A stretch of DNA of 64,000 nt from Takakia lepidozioides (Eukaryota > Streptophyta > Takakiopsida > Takakiales > Takakiaceae). Below the pieces are notes generated by a model. It worked only from the letters and a program-made list of their open reading frames with translations. It did not search any database and was not told the DNA's origin. This document shows positions 45,400 through 57,695 of the stretch, piece by piece. How positions within the stretch are numbered: position 1 is the stretch's first letter; each line of letters begins with the position of its first letter. The position numbers and the translations under genes are program-made. Location of the stretch: the NCBI GenBank assembly GCA_030704615.1, contig CM060731.1:1302001-1366000 (forward strand), written 5' to 3'.

Positions 45400-47904
45400 A
45401 TGTTGCGGAGAACGCTTCCAAAAGTCATTGGGTTTTTCAAGGATTTTCTAGGCACACTATTGGAACTGTTCCTGGTGGAGAACATGAACAAATTGGACAA
45501 ATTTGACTTGGAGGAGCACCGCATTCCGAAGCAGGAGACACTACAGAAAGAACTTCAAATTACAAGGCACAACAAGATGGACGGAGATGAATTGGCAATC
45601 GAATCATCATTTGGAGTATAGTATAATTGACATGATAGTTGTGACTATTGTTTCATCTCAAAAATTAATATCAAATATCGAATGAAATGTCTAACTTTGG
45701 TCATGATTATTTTCGCAGGAATTTATGCAAGCATGTCAACTCATATTGGAGATGAGTAACGTGAAGGAGGCCATGGTTCTGGTTCTCTGTGACGAAGACG
45801 TATGGAACATGTGGGAGGAGGCGTTCAAACAGTGGGAACAAGGAAAGCTTATTGATATTTTCAGGATCCAGTGTAAAGGTGAACAGCTACCGCTGAATAA
45901 AACTGCTATCGTGAAACTACAAGGATTTAATAGCAGGCAATTGAAAAGAGTGGCGGAGAAAATCCTGAACAGAGACATTTGCATTCGGGGAACGAAATTC
46001 AAGGGCGCGGACAAATCCAAAAACACAATGAGCGCGTATATTGACCAAATGAAATTGCAACGGTTTATTATCGACGTTGTAATGGAAGTCTTAGGGTGGC
46101 CTCGGAGGAGCAAACAGAATCCGGAACCATATATCAAACAGGAGTGGCGTGATGTGAAAAAAAAATACAACTTCAACAAAGCTGAGTTTGAAACTTTTCG
46201 AGATCGGTTCGGGAACGACTACATTGTAAGCAAACAGAAGATGAATATGGAGACGCAGCCAATGACTGCTGCATTCAAGAAGTATGTCTTGTCGTGCAAG
46301 CAGACCTTCGGGGATAACCAGAATGCCCTGACGATTCTACGCACAAGCTTCAGGTCCCATTACACACAGCTGGGGGGAAACCAAAAATTTGCTGATGCCA
46401 GATCACGGTTGGGACTTGCACCGAAGAAACGGTTCGACGATATATCGATGGTATTCATCAATACAGTTTGTGATGACGACTCTGTTGTCTTCGAGGCAAA
46501 TGACTACTCCAATATCCTGGATGCTTTTGTGGCTCGGAAGCTCATGTCCAGTGCTTTTGTGTTTTTCTCGACACAAGAATCATCGGGGAATCTTGTGTCA
46601 TACATCCGGAATGGCCTTGGATCAAAATCGTTTATTATCCGACAGGGTTATTACATTCCCGGCGAGTTTGAATCACCTTACAAGAGCTGCACGACTATAT
46701 TCTCCCGGACGGTCCTCTGCCTCGACTACGTATTTCCGGCAACAGCTGAGGAGATGGTGAATCCGGACGATCACATTCAAACTATTTTGTTAATGCCGGA
46801 CCCAATTAATCCCGTTATCCAAGGACCAGATGTAGACCCGACCTCGCAGGAGAAGGAGTGCAGGACTTACACTCATGAGCTGAGGGCGGACACCTACGAT
46901 TACCTGGTTTTTTTTTTTGCAGGGACGGAATGTCTTGTGTGAACATTTTCGGAGGACTAACAATGACATACGTTCTGCTTGTAAATGGATTCTGCATCGT
47001 TTTTGAATTGTCTGTGTTTTCAGTTTGCCGGATTTAACTCTCGTGTTTTTTTACGTTGTCGGAATAGCGTGTTTAACCTGTGTCTGAATGTCTCCATTTT
47101 GTTAACCTCCACTGGGCAGTGGAGGTTCATGTTATTGGAGTTGTGGGTGTTTAGGCTGTTTGTTATTCGGGAGTTTGGTGTGTTTGCTAATTGTCTCAAA
47201 AGAAAGCCTAACCCTTTCAATCTTTCGATGATTGGTGTTCGTCGGATTTATTTTGATATCATTGTTTGGTATCATTGTAGGAAAGAAATATTCGTGTGTT
47301 TGACATAAACTTTGTGACGAAAAAGAAATTTTGTAGAAGCAAGGCGGAGGCTTATTTCAGGACGCTCCAGATTGACAATCAGACTATCGCAGGAAACGGA
47401 GATGACGGAGACTCACTGCAGGATGACGAAGTGGACGAAGAAGATGATGACGAAGGACACGACAAGGATCAGGACAAGGAAATGGAGGAGAAACAAGAAG
47501 AGGAGGAGGAGGAGGAGAAAGACGAAGATGAGAACATGGAAATCGTCACCGGAAACCAAGGGCAGATACGACTAATGTGGGAACGGGAAAGAGAGGGCCA
47601 AGAAATTTCCCGGTTAGATAAACTAGGTAGTACTCCAAATACCCAAGAACGCGTTGCACCAGACAATGTACACAATCTGGACAGCTCTTCCTCCAGTTCC
47701 GATAACACCACGAATAAGAATTTGGCTTCTCCAGGGGGACAAGAAGCGACATCCACGGAGTTAGTTGAAACCCTCGGTCAAGGGTTCACACCTGTGGAAG
47801 GTGACGAGCCATTGATTATGTCACCGGATCCCGTTAACAATCGTCGTGAGCTGGTGTCCCAGAATGTCACCCAGGAAGTGGTTTTGGATGTAGGTAACGA
47901 ATGA
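45400..47904 (+). CDS. Outer-element accessory protein, possible diverged methyltransferase-like relative
   Basis: Exon 45400-45615 (MLRRTLPKVIGFFKDFLG...) splices in phase 0 to a long exon from 45719 (EFMQACQLILEMSNVKEAMV ...) to about 46940. The region ISMVFINTVCDDDSVVFE, then SSAFVFFSTQESSGNLVSYI, resembles in order and spacing the motif IV region of the MULE protein (ILDIPDG..., GTLLLFQSCDNDSHRALASYL). After a long T run at about 46905-46917, a shifted frame reads GRNVLCEHFRRTNNDIRSAC, which lines up loosely with motif I of the MULE protein (RVVDLSVSTGATYHAC). 47280-47904, after a good acceptor, adds ERNIRVFDINFV, an extremely acidic run (47430-47540) and a serine-rich tail. Homology is weak and by eye. 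The T run suggests a slip or sequence error. It may be two genes. Confidence 0.4.
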
Positions 47905-48113
47905 CAATTAGTGAATTTTTATTCGTACACACTTCTGAATACAATATGACAATATTGTAATTATACATACTTGTGAGTGGGCATAATCCGAATGTTTTTC
48001 CATATCCTTTGTTCTGGACTTCCGAATAAAACATATTTCCACCCGGATACATATTTCCTTTCGCACACCTTTGTGGACAACCACTAACCGATTTGGATAA
48101 CTTTTCTTGTAGA

Positions 48114-48642
48114 TCCAAGAATCCCATTCAGAAGAAATGACACACACAAGAAAAGGCTCAAAGGAGACTCAAACGGTGAAGAGACACGTGGATCTGATAG
48201 TGAGGGCCAGGTCACCTGAGCCGGTTCCGTAAGTAACCTCCACTGTCCAGTCGACGTTTCCATCTGTAGGGAATGAGTCGGAGAATCCTCCTACTCACGG
48301 GGAGGGAGAAGAGACAGAGCACCAGAAACGCCTAATCCAACAACAGATCCCGATTCGGGTAAAACATTCGCTTTATTCTTATTACTCTTATTATTGGTCT
48401 TTGAGTCTCATCTTCGGTATTGCTCAATTCGGTAATTTTGTCGGATCAGTTTAGACCACCATAATCCTCATCCGTGGGATTCTTTAATTTCCTGTAGATT
48501 CGTGAGACGACGTCTGAAGAGATCAAACACACGAGGACCGACTCCAACGAGACTGAGATGGTGAAGAGAAGAGTAGATCGGACAATCACTTCGCTCTATC
48601 TGAGCCGGTCATACAAGTAACCTCCACTGGACAGTCGAGGTT
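48114..48642. repeat. Tandem duplication of an exon-plus-palindrome unit (about 385 bp)
   Basis: Two units at about 48114-48258 and 48501-48642 each have a gtag acceptor, then a related peptide (SEEMTHTRKGSKETQTVKR, and SEEIKHTRTDSNETEMVKRR), then CTGAGCCGGT and a set B palindrome. The peptides are clearly homologous, so this is an internal duplication in the accessory region. The exons may belong to the gene before or after; joins are not resolved. Confidence 0.55.
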
Positions 48643-48829
48643 GCCATCTGGTGCCACAGAGAAGGACAATTACGTTTGCCGTAGAGATGGGAAAGAGGAG
48701 GAGCAGCCTGCCCAGGGATCTCAGCAGCCGCCCCAGAAAACGATAATGCTTTCAACTTCATTTTTCCGTTTGTCTACTTTGGGATTTTTGAAATTGAAAT
48801 TAATAATGAACTCTTTTGTTATTCCACAG

Positions 48830-49635
48830 GACAACATGCATTACCCTCCAGTCGACTATTCCCTTTCTGTCAATCCAAACGATCTGCATTCCCTTCTTTG
48901 GGGACCGAACGGGTGCCGGCCAGGATACTACGTCCTGGTTCTGGACATCGGTTACCTTTGTGAGGTTTTCCTAAAGGATGGAAAGAAAACCCCTCCTGCC
49001 ACCCAGCCTTGTATCTCCGCAGGGAAATTCAAGTTAGCTACGCGAAATAGTCTTGACGAATTCGTTAAGTGGGCCGTCAAAAATTTGCCGTTTGTTTTTG
49101 GAACACTGGACCTGAAATGAACGTCGAGACTATCACCAAGGCCGTGTTCGGGAAGTACTATTCCCAGGTCAGAACTTACAGCAGTGAGAATTCCGTCATG
49201 CATAGATCGACATTGAACGAATGGCCTAAAGCTCCCAAAAATCCCATCTACTTTAAACGTCTTTACGACATTTTCACTGAGGAAGACCCGACAGCTTACA
49301 AATCCAATACTCTCCTCATCGACACTGTAGACAATATGTACAAGTCCTATTTGAACCCGTTAGGACATACCATCTTCCTTCCAAAATATAAGGCGCAAGT
49401 GGACCTTGACAGAGATAAATTTCTACTGGAAGAGCTCAAGCCTCATCTTAACATGTTCCGGTTATCAGGGATGGATGTCATGCCATTCAACGAGCTACAT
49501 CCTTTCGGCGTTACGAAGGATTTCTTCGAGGACGACCCAACGGTCAAATTTCTTAGAGACTTTGATTATAGGTGGCAGAAGTTCCTTAGCAATCACGAGT
49601 TGCATGCCGCTGCATTGGGACATAATTTTTTTTAA
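48830..49635 (+). pseudogene. FCP1/NIF-like HAD phosphatase-like gene, copy 1 (one frameshift)
   Basis: After acceptor ttccacag the frame reads DNMHYPPVDYS then GYYVLVLDIGYLCEVFL, the HAD motif I position of the plant FCP1-like family (D-x-N-G-L-L type), here D-I-G-Y-L. FVKWAVKN... shifts frame at about 49080 (an A/T run) into FAVCFWNTGPEMNVETITK (motif II region), WPKAPKNPIYFKRLYDIF, SNTLLIDTVDNMYKSYLNPL (motif III/IV) and the C-terminal FLLEELKPHL ... DVMPFNELHPFG. FCP1/NIF domains are Mg-dependent phosphoserine phosphatases (for example on the Pol II CTD). Here motif I lacks the second acidic residue, so activity is doubtful. It sits between set B palindromes at 48619 and 49647. Confidence 0.65.
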
Positions 49636-49755
49636 TTGAGTTTGGTGAACCTCGGCTGTCCAGTGGACGTTCTGGTTCACTTGCCTGGTGTCAGTTTTTC
49701 CAATGCATTGTATTGTTCCCCTTTATCATCCTAAGTATGAATGACTCTCTGGCAG

Positions 49756-50334
49756 ATTGGAGCACCTGTTTCTCCTCCTGCGCAAGGGTTGCGTTTGATT
49801 ATTTTTGACGTGAATGAAGTCTTGTGCAAAATCTTGAAGCACCAGAAGAGCTACAATGTCCCCCGGTTTTCAGAATCGGACTACAAAATTCCAGTTCTTA
49901 TCGGATTTTGACTTGCCTTTAGACGGGAGAAATATCGCAAAGTGTGGACAGAGTTGCACAAACACTTCCGGTTAGGGATTTGGAGCTCTATGATGTACAA
50001 GAACTTGCAGCCCATCCTAGATTTTTTGCTTCGTGGTCTACCTCAACCGGCCTTCGTTATGTCTCAAGAGGATTGTATTTCATGTCCTACTTCGGTTCAC
50101 CCTCAATTCAAATCAGGATTGGACCCTCCTCATTTGTTTTTGAAGCCACTGGTCAAGGTCTGGCAGAGATTTGGTGGACAATATACCAAGAGTAACACTT
50201 TGCTCATTGACGACACCGCCATGATCACTAGAAGCATTCGTGTCTTTTTCGTATCGACTGCATGTCCGCGACCACTCCGGGAACCACTTGGTAGTAAACG
50301 GGACTACTGGAGAGTCGAAACAGACAAAATTTGA
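49756..50334 (+). pseudogene. FCP1/NIF-like HAD gene, copy 2
   Basis: After acceptor ctggcag: PPAQGLRLIIFDVNEVLCKI (motif I, DVNEVL), then a stop at 49910-49912 in this frame and continuation in another: REKYRKVWTELHKHFRLGIW, SSMMYKNLQPILDFLL (motif II), HLFLKPLVKVWQRFGG (conserved Lys region) and SNTLLIDDTAMIT (motif IV, DD). It then loses similarity and ends without the C-terminal part of copy 1. It is probably broken or has an unresolved intron near 49910. Tandem with copy 1, so a local duplication. Confidence 0.6.
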
Positions 50335-51780
50335 AAAAGCCAAAATTGCAAGTGGTTGTAATTACTGCACATGCGACTACAAATTTGTATTCCTAATTCG
50401 ATTAATGGAATAAAGATATTTATTCATTAAAGTGAATATGTAGTCGACTCAACGACTCCATGAACCACTGCGCATTCATTGCACCCATGACTCGGCAGCA
50501 CATTTGCTGACGTGGCTTTCACAAAAAGAGGTAAACAAAATGTGGCCTTGGGGGAATAGATATTTTAATACATGCTGCCTCCACTTGGCTTGTCTGGCAA
50601 GGATGCAAGTGCTGCGTCGGACATGGCGGGACATGGGAATGCAAATCCTGACACGGCAAGGCCTTCGTATACTGTGAGCGCGCGTAGTGGCTTCTCAGAA
50701 CGGTGTGACATCGGGTTCTTGGTCATTCAACATTTACAGAATGTGCTGGATGGAGGCATGATGGAGTGCACGGAGAGGTAAAGGCTGAAAGCGTTCATTA
50801 AGGTTGTGAACTACAATTATATCATGCCAAACCAGTTTTTCGGTACGCAGATGGTGTCATGAGAGATTCTGCGATTTGCGCATAGGTGGACTTAATTTTG
50901 ATGTTGACTTGAAGGCAAATGTGACACCAGTGAAACTGGAAACTACAGGTAAGATGATGGCGTGCTACATCGCGACATAAACCTGCATTTGACATTCAGG
51001 CTTAGGATTCATGCAATTTGGTGCTACTCAGGCCTGCACAGTTCCAGAGCAGAAGTGGGAGCCTATCCCAGGGATGGGGACCTCGTAAGTGCTTCTTCAT
51101 TTTGTACTCACCTTGTTTTTTGCATCGCACTTGTGCTACAAGGGGCAGAGCCATTCATTTGGCTGGAGGTTCAATTCCTCTACAAGTGAGCTATTCCCGT
51201 GTCACTACAATCAATTAGATGTGTTTGTGGTGGTTGCTGGATTTGCGGCTCTGGGATGTCTTGCCAAGTGCTTGCAGGGATCAACGTTAATGTGGACGGG
51301 GCAGTACATGTAGCATAAAAGCTCATTCACTGGTGAAGAAGACCATGTGCGAACATATGTCATGCTATTGCTTCGAGAGTGCTGCTGTTGGGCAGGTGGG
51401 AGAATGGAACAACGGTGAGAAGGAAAGCAAGGGAAGCACAAAAATGTGTCGTTCGGTCCTGCTCCTTTGGAGACACCCCCCATTCCACTGGTCTTTGTTC
51501 CTGGAAAGCATGCAGATGGGCCAAAAAATGCATGCACACATTCACGTCTACTTCCCCTACATGAAGACGATCCTCTCCTCACATGTCAGAAACAATATGG
51601 GCAGAACAAAAAAAAGTTTGTTCACAAGACAGTCAGTGACCACATACCCATACATTATCGATACTATTAACTGTCTCGCCCTTACTTATAAGCAGGACTG
51701 TACAAAATGGGTTCTAAGGACAGTAAGAGTCCTTAGCATAGCTCTCGTCTATGAGCTGCTGGCTTAATGGACACTGAGAT
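50335..51780. other. Spacer downstream of the FCP1-like pair, up to the CACTA remnant
   Basis: No supported gene. A GCTGACGTGGC motif at about 50508-50518 recalls the MULE subterminal unit. GGAGGTTCAATTCCTC at about 51163-51178 is B-box-like but has no A box. Short exon-like frames (50572-50781, 50962-51189) have no recognisable motif. Confidence 0.35.
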
Positions 51781-54700
51781 TCAGCTGGGCTCACTATCCG
51801 TATCCAAATAATCTTCCCCTTCACTACCCACATCTGCAATTTGCCTGGCGGTAATTACCAACCCTGGAATGTCTTCCTCATTAAAGGTAACTGCTCCTTC
51901 CAAAGAGACTGGTTCGGCCATATCTGGTAGATTTCGTGGTTCCCTCAGACCCTCGTGGTCGGCATTCTCCCCTAGGTCCAGATCATGGACGTCGGCAACG
52001 ACTCGTTTGGCCCGGGGGTCCTTGTGAAGAACCACCTTCCATCCCGGCGCATGGATGTCATCTGAAAAGAAAACTTGCTCAACTTGCGATGGGAAGATGA
52101 ATGGCTCTTCATCTTGTGGTAGCATTTTTCTGAAATCAGCAAGGAGGAACCCGTACTCATCCCGTTTCATGGTGGCATTCTCTCCTACCATATTGGCTTT
52201 TACCCAAGAACAACGGAATAGAATTGGCTTCACAAGACCATAGTCTAGTTTAAGGATCTCTTTGATCACTCCTACATATTGCACATGGCATGAAATTGGA
52301 TTCCGATCTCGTGCACAGCTCCTACTCTCTTGTTCAAAAAATGATGCCACTCCGCTGTCATAAGTCACCAGGAGGCTGGTGTTGGCATCGTCCACTCTAT
52401 AGTGATTGCCATATGCTTTCATTGACCGGTACGAAGTGACAATCAGCCCTGGGGGGAATGACAGACTCACCATGCCCTCATCTGGGTCCTCGTTCTTTGA
52501 TGCGTACACTGCAATTGCAGATCTGACCCACACTGTAAAGGGCTGCAGCTCCTCCATTGTTGTCGGGTACTCCACCGGGGATCTGCGCCTACGACCGCCC
52601 CTCCGCCATGCTTTTGCAAATGCTCTCCGTTCCGTTTTCAGGCGGACCTTCTCCGCTGCGTATTTTCTGGCAGAAACCAAATAGAAGCTGCAACTCAGTC
52701 CCCCTGACCAACACCGTACTGTACATGCATGCCACATGTAGAGTGTGTCCTTTCAAGCACATTGTAGTGATGCAGCCTACTTCATGATCACTTGCAAGCA
52801 ACAACACCAACTACGAAACACCCTCTGTTGCGTCTAAAGCACCCTGTTAGTACACGATCCCACTCCCATAGTGGCCGGAATGACTTGTGACAATATATAT
52901 ATGTAATTCATGCATACAAAGACCATTAAGAATAGCACAGGAGGGATGTAAAGTTTACACCCACTGTCTCCATGGTGTCATGGTTGTTGTGTTGTTCAGC
53001 ACATAATCTACGGGCCCACATACATGCAGCTCCTCTACAAGATGCACTAGCAAGTGCGTCATGACGTCAAAGAATGATGGAGGGAATTCTTTCTCCAGCA
53101 AACATAGGGTCACAGCCACATCCTCATGCAACGATGTAATGTCCCTCGGATCCCACACCTTTGCACAAATCTTCCTAAACACTCGACTTACACGCATTAT
53201 GGCTGTTCGAGGACCCGACGCCATCGTACCCCGAATGCACACTAGCAAAATCTGCTGCATCATCACGTGTAGATCATGTGACTTCATCCCCGACCATTTC
53301 TTGTTTATGGCATGCTTTTGGAAAGCACCCGAGAATCCGGTTGGCACTTTCATGGCTCCCAATGTCTTCAAAAATTCCTCTTGCTCTGATTTGGTCAGGA
53401 CGTATGATGCTGCTGGCATGAGCACTTTTCCTGGTCTATTTGGATCAGGCCTTAGCCACAGATGTGACCGTATCCCTTCAATCTCCATGTCCTTTCGTAC
53501 GTTTATCGTATCCTTCTCCCCAAAGATAGTCTTTAGAATGTTCTCGCAAAAGTTCTTCTCACAATGCATGGGGTCCAGGAGGTACCGCTGCAAGAGGTTC
53601 TGAAATGCCAAATGTCCTCCCATGAGACCAAGTTCTATGGGCAAAAATAGTAGAATATGTGGCAGAAGTTGTCCATGTTACTACATTCTGCTTTCAACAA
53701 CTGCACGATCCTCTACACAGTGAGGTGTACGACTTCAACATTTACTGCATAGTAGTTACACTGACTTAGGAGTTGGTGGAAGGACTCCTGACAGTAAAGG
53801 TAATTCCAGGAAGCACAATGTGAAAGAAAGTGAGTGAATGGGGGGGGGGGGGGATTCATGCACCTTCCAGTATGGCAAATCCCAAAGGATTGTCCGGCGC
53901 TTCACCCCGTGCGACATGGCTGGATCCGCACTACTTCCTTCTCTCCCTCCAATCTCCATGAATGCCTCTTTCTCCTTTGCAAATTGCAATGTCTCCTCTG
54001 GTGTCACAGCATTTGGTGCCATTCTCTTTTCAACACATCCATTGAAGTGCCAGCCTGCTCATCGGTAGGGGTGGTTTCTTGCAAGGTAACGTCGATGCCC
54101 CATGTATATTGTCTTCCCTAATGGCTTTGAGTGCCGTGAATCCACATAGGGCCCACAAATGGGGCACCCTTTGTAGCCCTTCGTCTTGCAACCCGCAACA
54201 AGGCCATATGCGGGGAAATCGTGGATTGACCACATGGTATGGCACGGAGGGTGAAACTCCGTTGCCCTACTGGTTTCAAAATGTCGTAAGCTTCAACTCC
54301 AATCTATAGTTCTTGTAGCTCTTCAATCAATGGTTGCAAATACACATCTATGTTTGCATTTGTCACGGACTCCTTGCCTGGAATCAAGAGAGACAACATG
54401 ACAAAGAATTTCTTTGTTGTCAACCATGGTGGCAGGTTGTATGCCACCAACTGCACGGGCCATGTGGACCATGTGCAACTCTTTGATCCGTATGGGTTTA
54501 CTCCATCTGTAGATACAGCCAATCGCACATTGCGTGGGTCCTCGGCGAAATTGGGCCAAGTTGCATCTATATGCTTCCATGCAAGGGAATCTGGGACATG
54601 CCTTACCAAACCATCGTTTGAGGCATTCTTGGAATGCCAAGTCATGAACTCACTAATGGTCTTGCATTTGTACATTCGTAATAGACGGGGGATAAGGGGA

Positions 54701-55592
54701 AAGTGCCTCAACACCTTGGCTGGCTGTTGTAACCTGCCCACATCATGGTATCGGGCTGCACCGCATTTGGGGCACTCCATAGCGTCCTTGTACTCTCTTC
54801 TGAAAAGTACATGTCCTTTTGGACATGCATATATTTTCACGTAGTTGAGGCCGAGTTTCCCAATCATTTTCTTGGCCATGTGACAGTTTTTTGGCATTTC
54901 ATTTGGTTGTGGAAGCAAGTTCAGCCGAAGCAAAGAGAACAACTCGTCCACAAAATGGTCTGACACACCATGGGTTGTGCACAGGTTCATCAACAACATG
55001 CTGGCAGCAAGCTTTGTGGATTTGCATCCCTCGTACAGTGGCACACATGCTTCTTCTAGTGTCATGTGTGCAGAATTCTCATTTCCATCTCCACCTCCTT
55101 CCACGCCTTCCCCCACGTGAATGCCTTCATTTCCTCCGTCATCACCATCCCCAGTTGTCGCAGCGCCGTCCCCTTCTTCAGCATCGTCCATGATGTGGAA
55201 TGCTTCCTGCAACATTCTAGTAATCTCCACCCCTCCGTCCATGCCTGGTTCCTGTCCTGCGCCCATGACATAGTCCTCGTCTGGCCTGTCTGTATGGCTC
55301 CCTCGGGGGTGTGCATTGTCCAATTGTGCCCACTCCTCATCGTCTTCGTCTGCAGGTCCATCTCCAATCCACACCCGAAATGCTTCATGTCTTTTGTGGT
55401 GAAGGAGATGTGTGCGCACACCGTCCTCAGATCTACTTGTAGTGCCCAACAACGTTCACATGGGCATGGCATCCTTGAAAGCCCAAGGGCTCGGGCACGT
55501 GCCACTTCTCTTTCCCACAACCTGTCATCCCGGTTGTTCTGTCTACAGGGGTGATTAATTGGAAGTCCTCCGCATGGGCGAGGGGAACTCAT
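51781..55592 (-). pseudogene. CACTA (En/Spm) TNP2 transposase, frameshifted
   Basis: From ATG 55592 leftward: a cysteine-containing N-terminus (MPCPCERCWALQ), shifting frame near 55420 to HEAFRVWIGDG and an acidic linker. The core of Transposase_21/TNP2 follows: GLNYVKIYACPKGHVLFRRE, MECPKCGAARY, LRHFPLIPRLLRMYK, NFAEDPRNVRLAVSTDGVNP, WSTWPVQLVAYNLPPWL, IDVYLQPLIEELQ. Shifted frames at 54300-53760 hold the YG.V.GC.T.G..GCP-type region and ILWDLPYW. 53644-52955 matches DUF4218 (LDPMHCEKNFCENIL, KEFPPSFFDVMTHLLVHLVEE). 52700-51781 matches DUF4216 (HVQYVGVIKEILKLDYG, ILFRCSWVKANM, PGWKVVLHKDPRA). The domain order is canonical. Frame changes and a 14-15 G run at about 53840 mark decay. TIRs were not found. 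Confidence 0.85.
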
Positions 55593-56169
55593 TTTTGTTG
55601 GGGAACTCAAGACAGACAGGAGAGAGAAGTGGGTCTATGGGCGTATCAGAATTACAAGAGCACACCAAAAGACTGGAGATTTGTTCCATCTATGCACCTT
55701 CGGTACAGATGGTGAAGAGAGGCAAAGGCCGTGTGGGGAAGTACATACATCAACTCCCCCAACTGCACGAACTATTGGGCCCCTTGTTCTCTTCCATGGT
55801 ATGCTCTGCCCCAATCCAAACACCCTGAATTCTCCATTGTTGCTACTGCAGCCTGCTTTCATTCACATCAACAGCATGTCAAGGGCGTCACAAGAACTTC
55901 CTATAGGAAATGTGACAATTTATGGGAGAGGAGATATGTCAATCATATCTTCATTTACCAGGAAAGATGATACCCCCATCCCCACCTCACAGCCAACAAT
56001 CTCCACGACGCCAGACTTTCATATGTCAGCATGCACCTGTTTTGACCTTCTGGCAGGCTGGCCCACACCTTTGAAGTAACACAAACGGATATGACCTGGT
56101 CAAATTTCCCCTTTTCAGCCTCAACGACACTCCCTGTGCCCAGCTGTAGAAGAGGGCAAGCAGGTCTTT
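55593..56169. other. CACTA 5' flank
   Basis: No independent gene recognised. Probably the 5' part of the CACTA element and the junction to the PPR relic. Confidence 0.3.
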
Positions 56170-56760
56170 GGATATTCTCAGCAAGGGCATGACAAAGATG
56201 CTCTGCAACTTTTCAACCAAGTTTTGAAACAGCAAGGGGTGAAGCCAAATGATGTTACACTCATTGCAGTTCTGTCTGCATGCAGCCATATGGGCCTAGT
56301 ACATGAAGGACAACACTATTTCCATTCTATGAGTAGAGATTATAGATTGTACTCATAAGACGTTGTATGTCGTAGCCTTGTGGCCATTGACCCTGCGCCC
56401 AGTTTGAGCGGGAACAAAAGGAACAGAACCTACCTCCGTCAGGGGCTCAGGGGCTGACGGTGGTAGTAAGACTTACCATCATATAAGGAATTAATCCGGG
56501 TTTTCCAAATATCCTCTAGAAAACCCTTCACACAAGCATCAATCTGCTGTGTATGATAATAGAATCATTCCAACAGGAAAACATTTTGGCTGCATGGTTG
56601 ACCTTCTTGGCCGTGCAGGGCGCTTGGATGAGGCGGAGAATTTCATCAACAGAATGCCAATTAAACCAGATGCTTTAGTGTGGGGCTTTACTTGGTGCCT
56701 GCTGAATACATGGCAATGTGAAGCTAGCAGAGCGTGCTGCAGAATGTTGTCTCAAAGGTG
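56170..56760 (+). pseudogene. PLS-type PPR gene fragment, interrupted
   Basis: 56170-56358 reads GYSQQGHDKDALQLFNQVL, KPNDVTLIAVLSACSHMGLV and GQHYFHSMSRDY, then stops. After about 190 bp of unrelated sequence, 56552-56680 resumes with [20 protein letters not shown], then [20 protein letters not shown]. This is the exact next repeat of a land-plant-style PLS PPR protein (organellar RNA editing or processing). After VWG the frame shifts (the expected ALL-AC-NV-LAE segment appears scrambled) and stops at 56760. It lacks upstream repeats and an E/DYW end. Confidence 0.8.
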
Positions 56761-56954
56761 AAAAGTTTCAGATGCAGACATACGGTGTGACATTTTTGGT
56801 AGTCAGTGAAGGACCGAAAGTGAGGAAAGAGATATGTGTATCACGTCTGTGGGATTCCTAAAGGGCCACAAGGAGTAGAATAACAAACAAATAACCATAG
56901 AAGGGCCCACAAAGAGTCAGAGAACTACTCAAGGCTAATATCGGTTCATTGTTG

Positions 56955-57065
56955 CAACTGGCCCCACCATCTGACCTTGAATTTATGTTGTCGGGAGCTT
57001 AAGGAACGAATGCCAAACTCGCCCCGAACAGCCACATTGGCTGTTTTGGAGCATGCTGACATGCA
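56955..57065 (-). mobile_element. Short LINE 3'-end fragment
   Basis: The minus strand encodes CMSACSKTANVAVRG, SLSSR and FKVRWWGQLQ, the same LINE segment as at 20490-20783 and 58890-59010. Only about 110 bp are present, ending at the same place as the copy at 20.5 kb. Confidence 0.6.
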
Positions 57066-57695
57066 CATGAAAACCGCGTCAAGGGCTTGGTGTCAATTGT
57101 GCTAAGAGATCAGCTAGTGAGTCGAGGTAACCCTCCCCGTGATTGTGAAAAAGAAGACATACCGAGTCATTTTCTTATCCAAGCATATATTAACCATGAT
57201 AGATGAGACCTTTAGTTTTTTGGATGGATAATAGACAAGGCCGCTTTTAAGGACATTGACCATCCTACCAGGACTACCTCTCATTTGCTTGAAGCCTGGA
57301 CTGCAATAAGACATTGAGGATATGAACTGTTCAGCATTACAAAAAATGAAAGAAACAAAGAAACTATATGATGTCCACTGGAGATTACAGAACAAGCCTG
57401 CATAACAGGCCAACCAAATGTCAGTTGTGTGAATCACTACATCTAGTTGTCTGGAGGACTGTAAGTGGTTTAGGGTTTAACGTCTCAAAGTCGAAAAGGC
57501 CATAGTGTCGGATGCACAACACGTGTTCATATTTGAAATCAACAACGGCCGGATCTTCACCTTGAGCTCGGGGGGTGTGTGATCACACTCCCCTCCTTGT
57601 CCTTCTTTCCTCCTTTGCATGTCTTGGTCTTCCTCGCTCATCTTTGTCTTGCTCATGGTCTATGTCCTCGCTCGTCTTCATCTTTGTCATGGTCT
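57066..57695. other. Spacer, nothing recognised
   Basis: No supported gene. C/T-rich leader-like sequence (57590-57690) precedes the next start codon. Confidence 0.35.

Noticed and set aside
39500-50340. Integrated giant-virus or virophage segment
   Set aside because: No capsid, packaging ATPase or DNA polymerase; genes have introns and the transposase-like gene explains mobility better.
51130-51190. SINE or tRNA based on GGAGGTTCAATTCCTC
   Set aside because: A B-box-like string alone, with no A box at the right distance.
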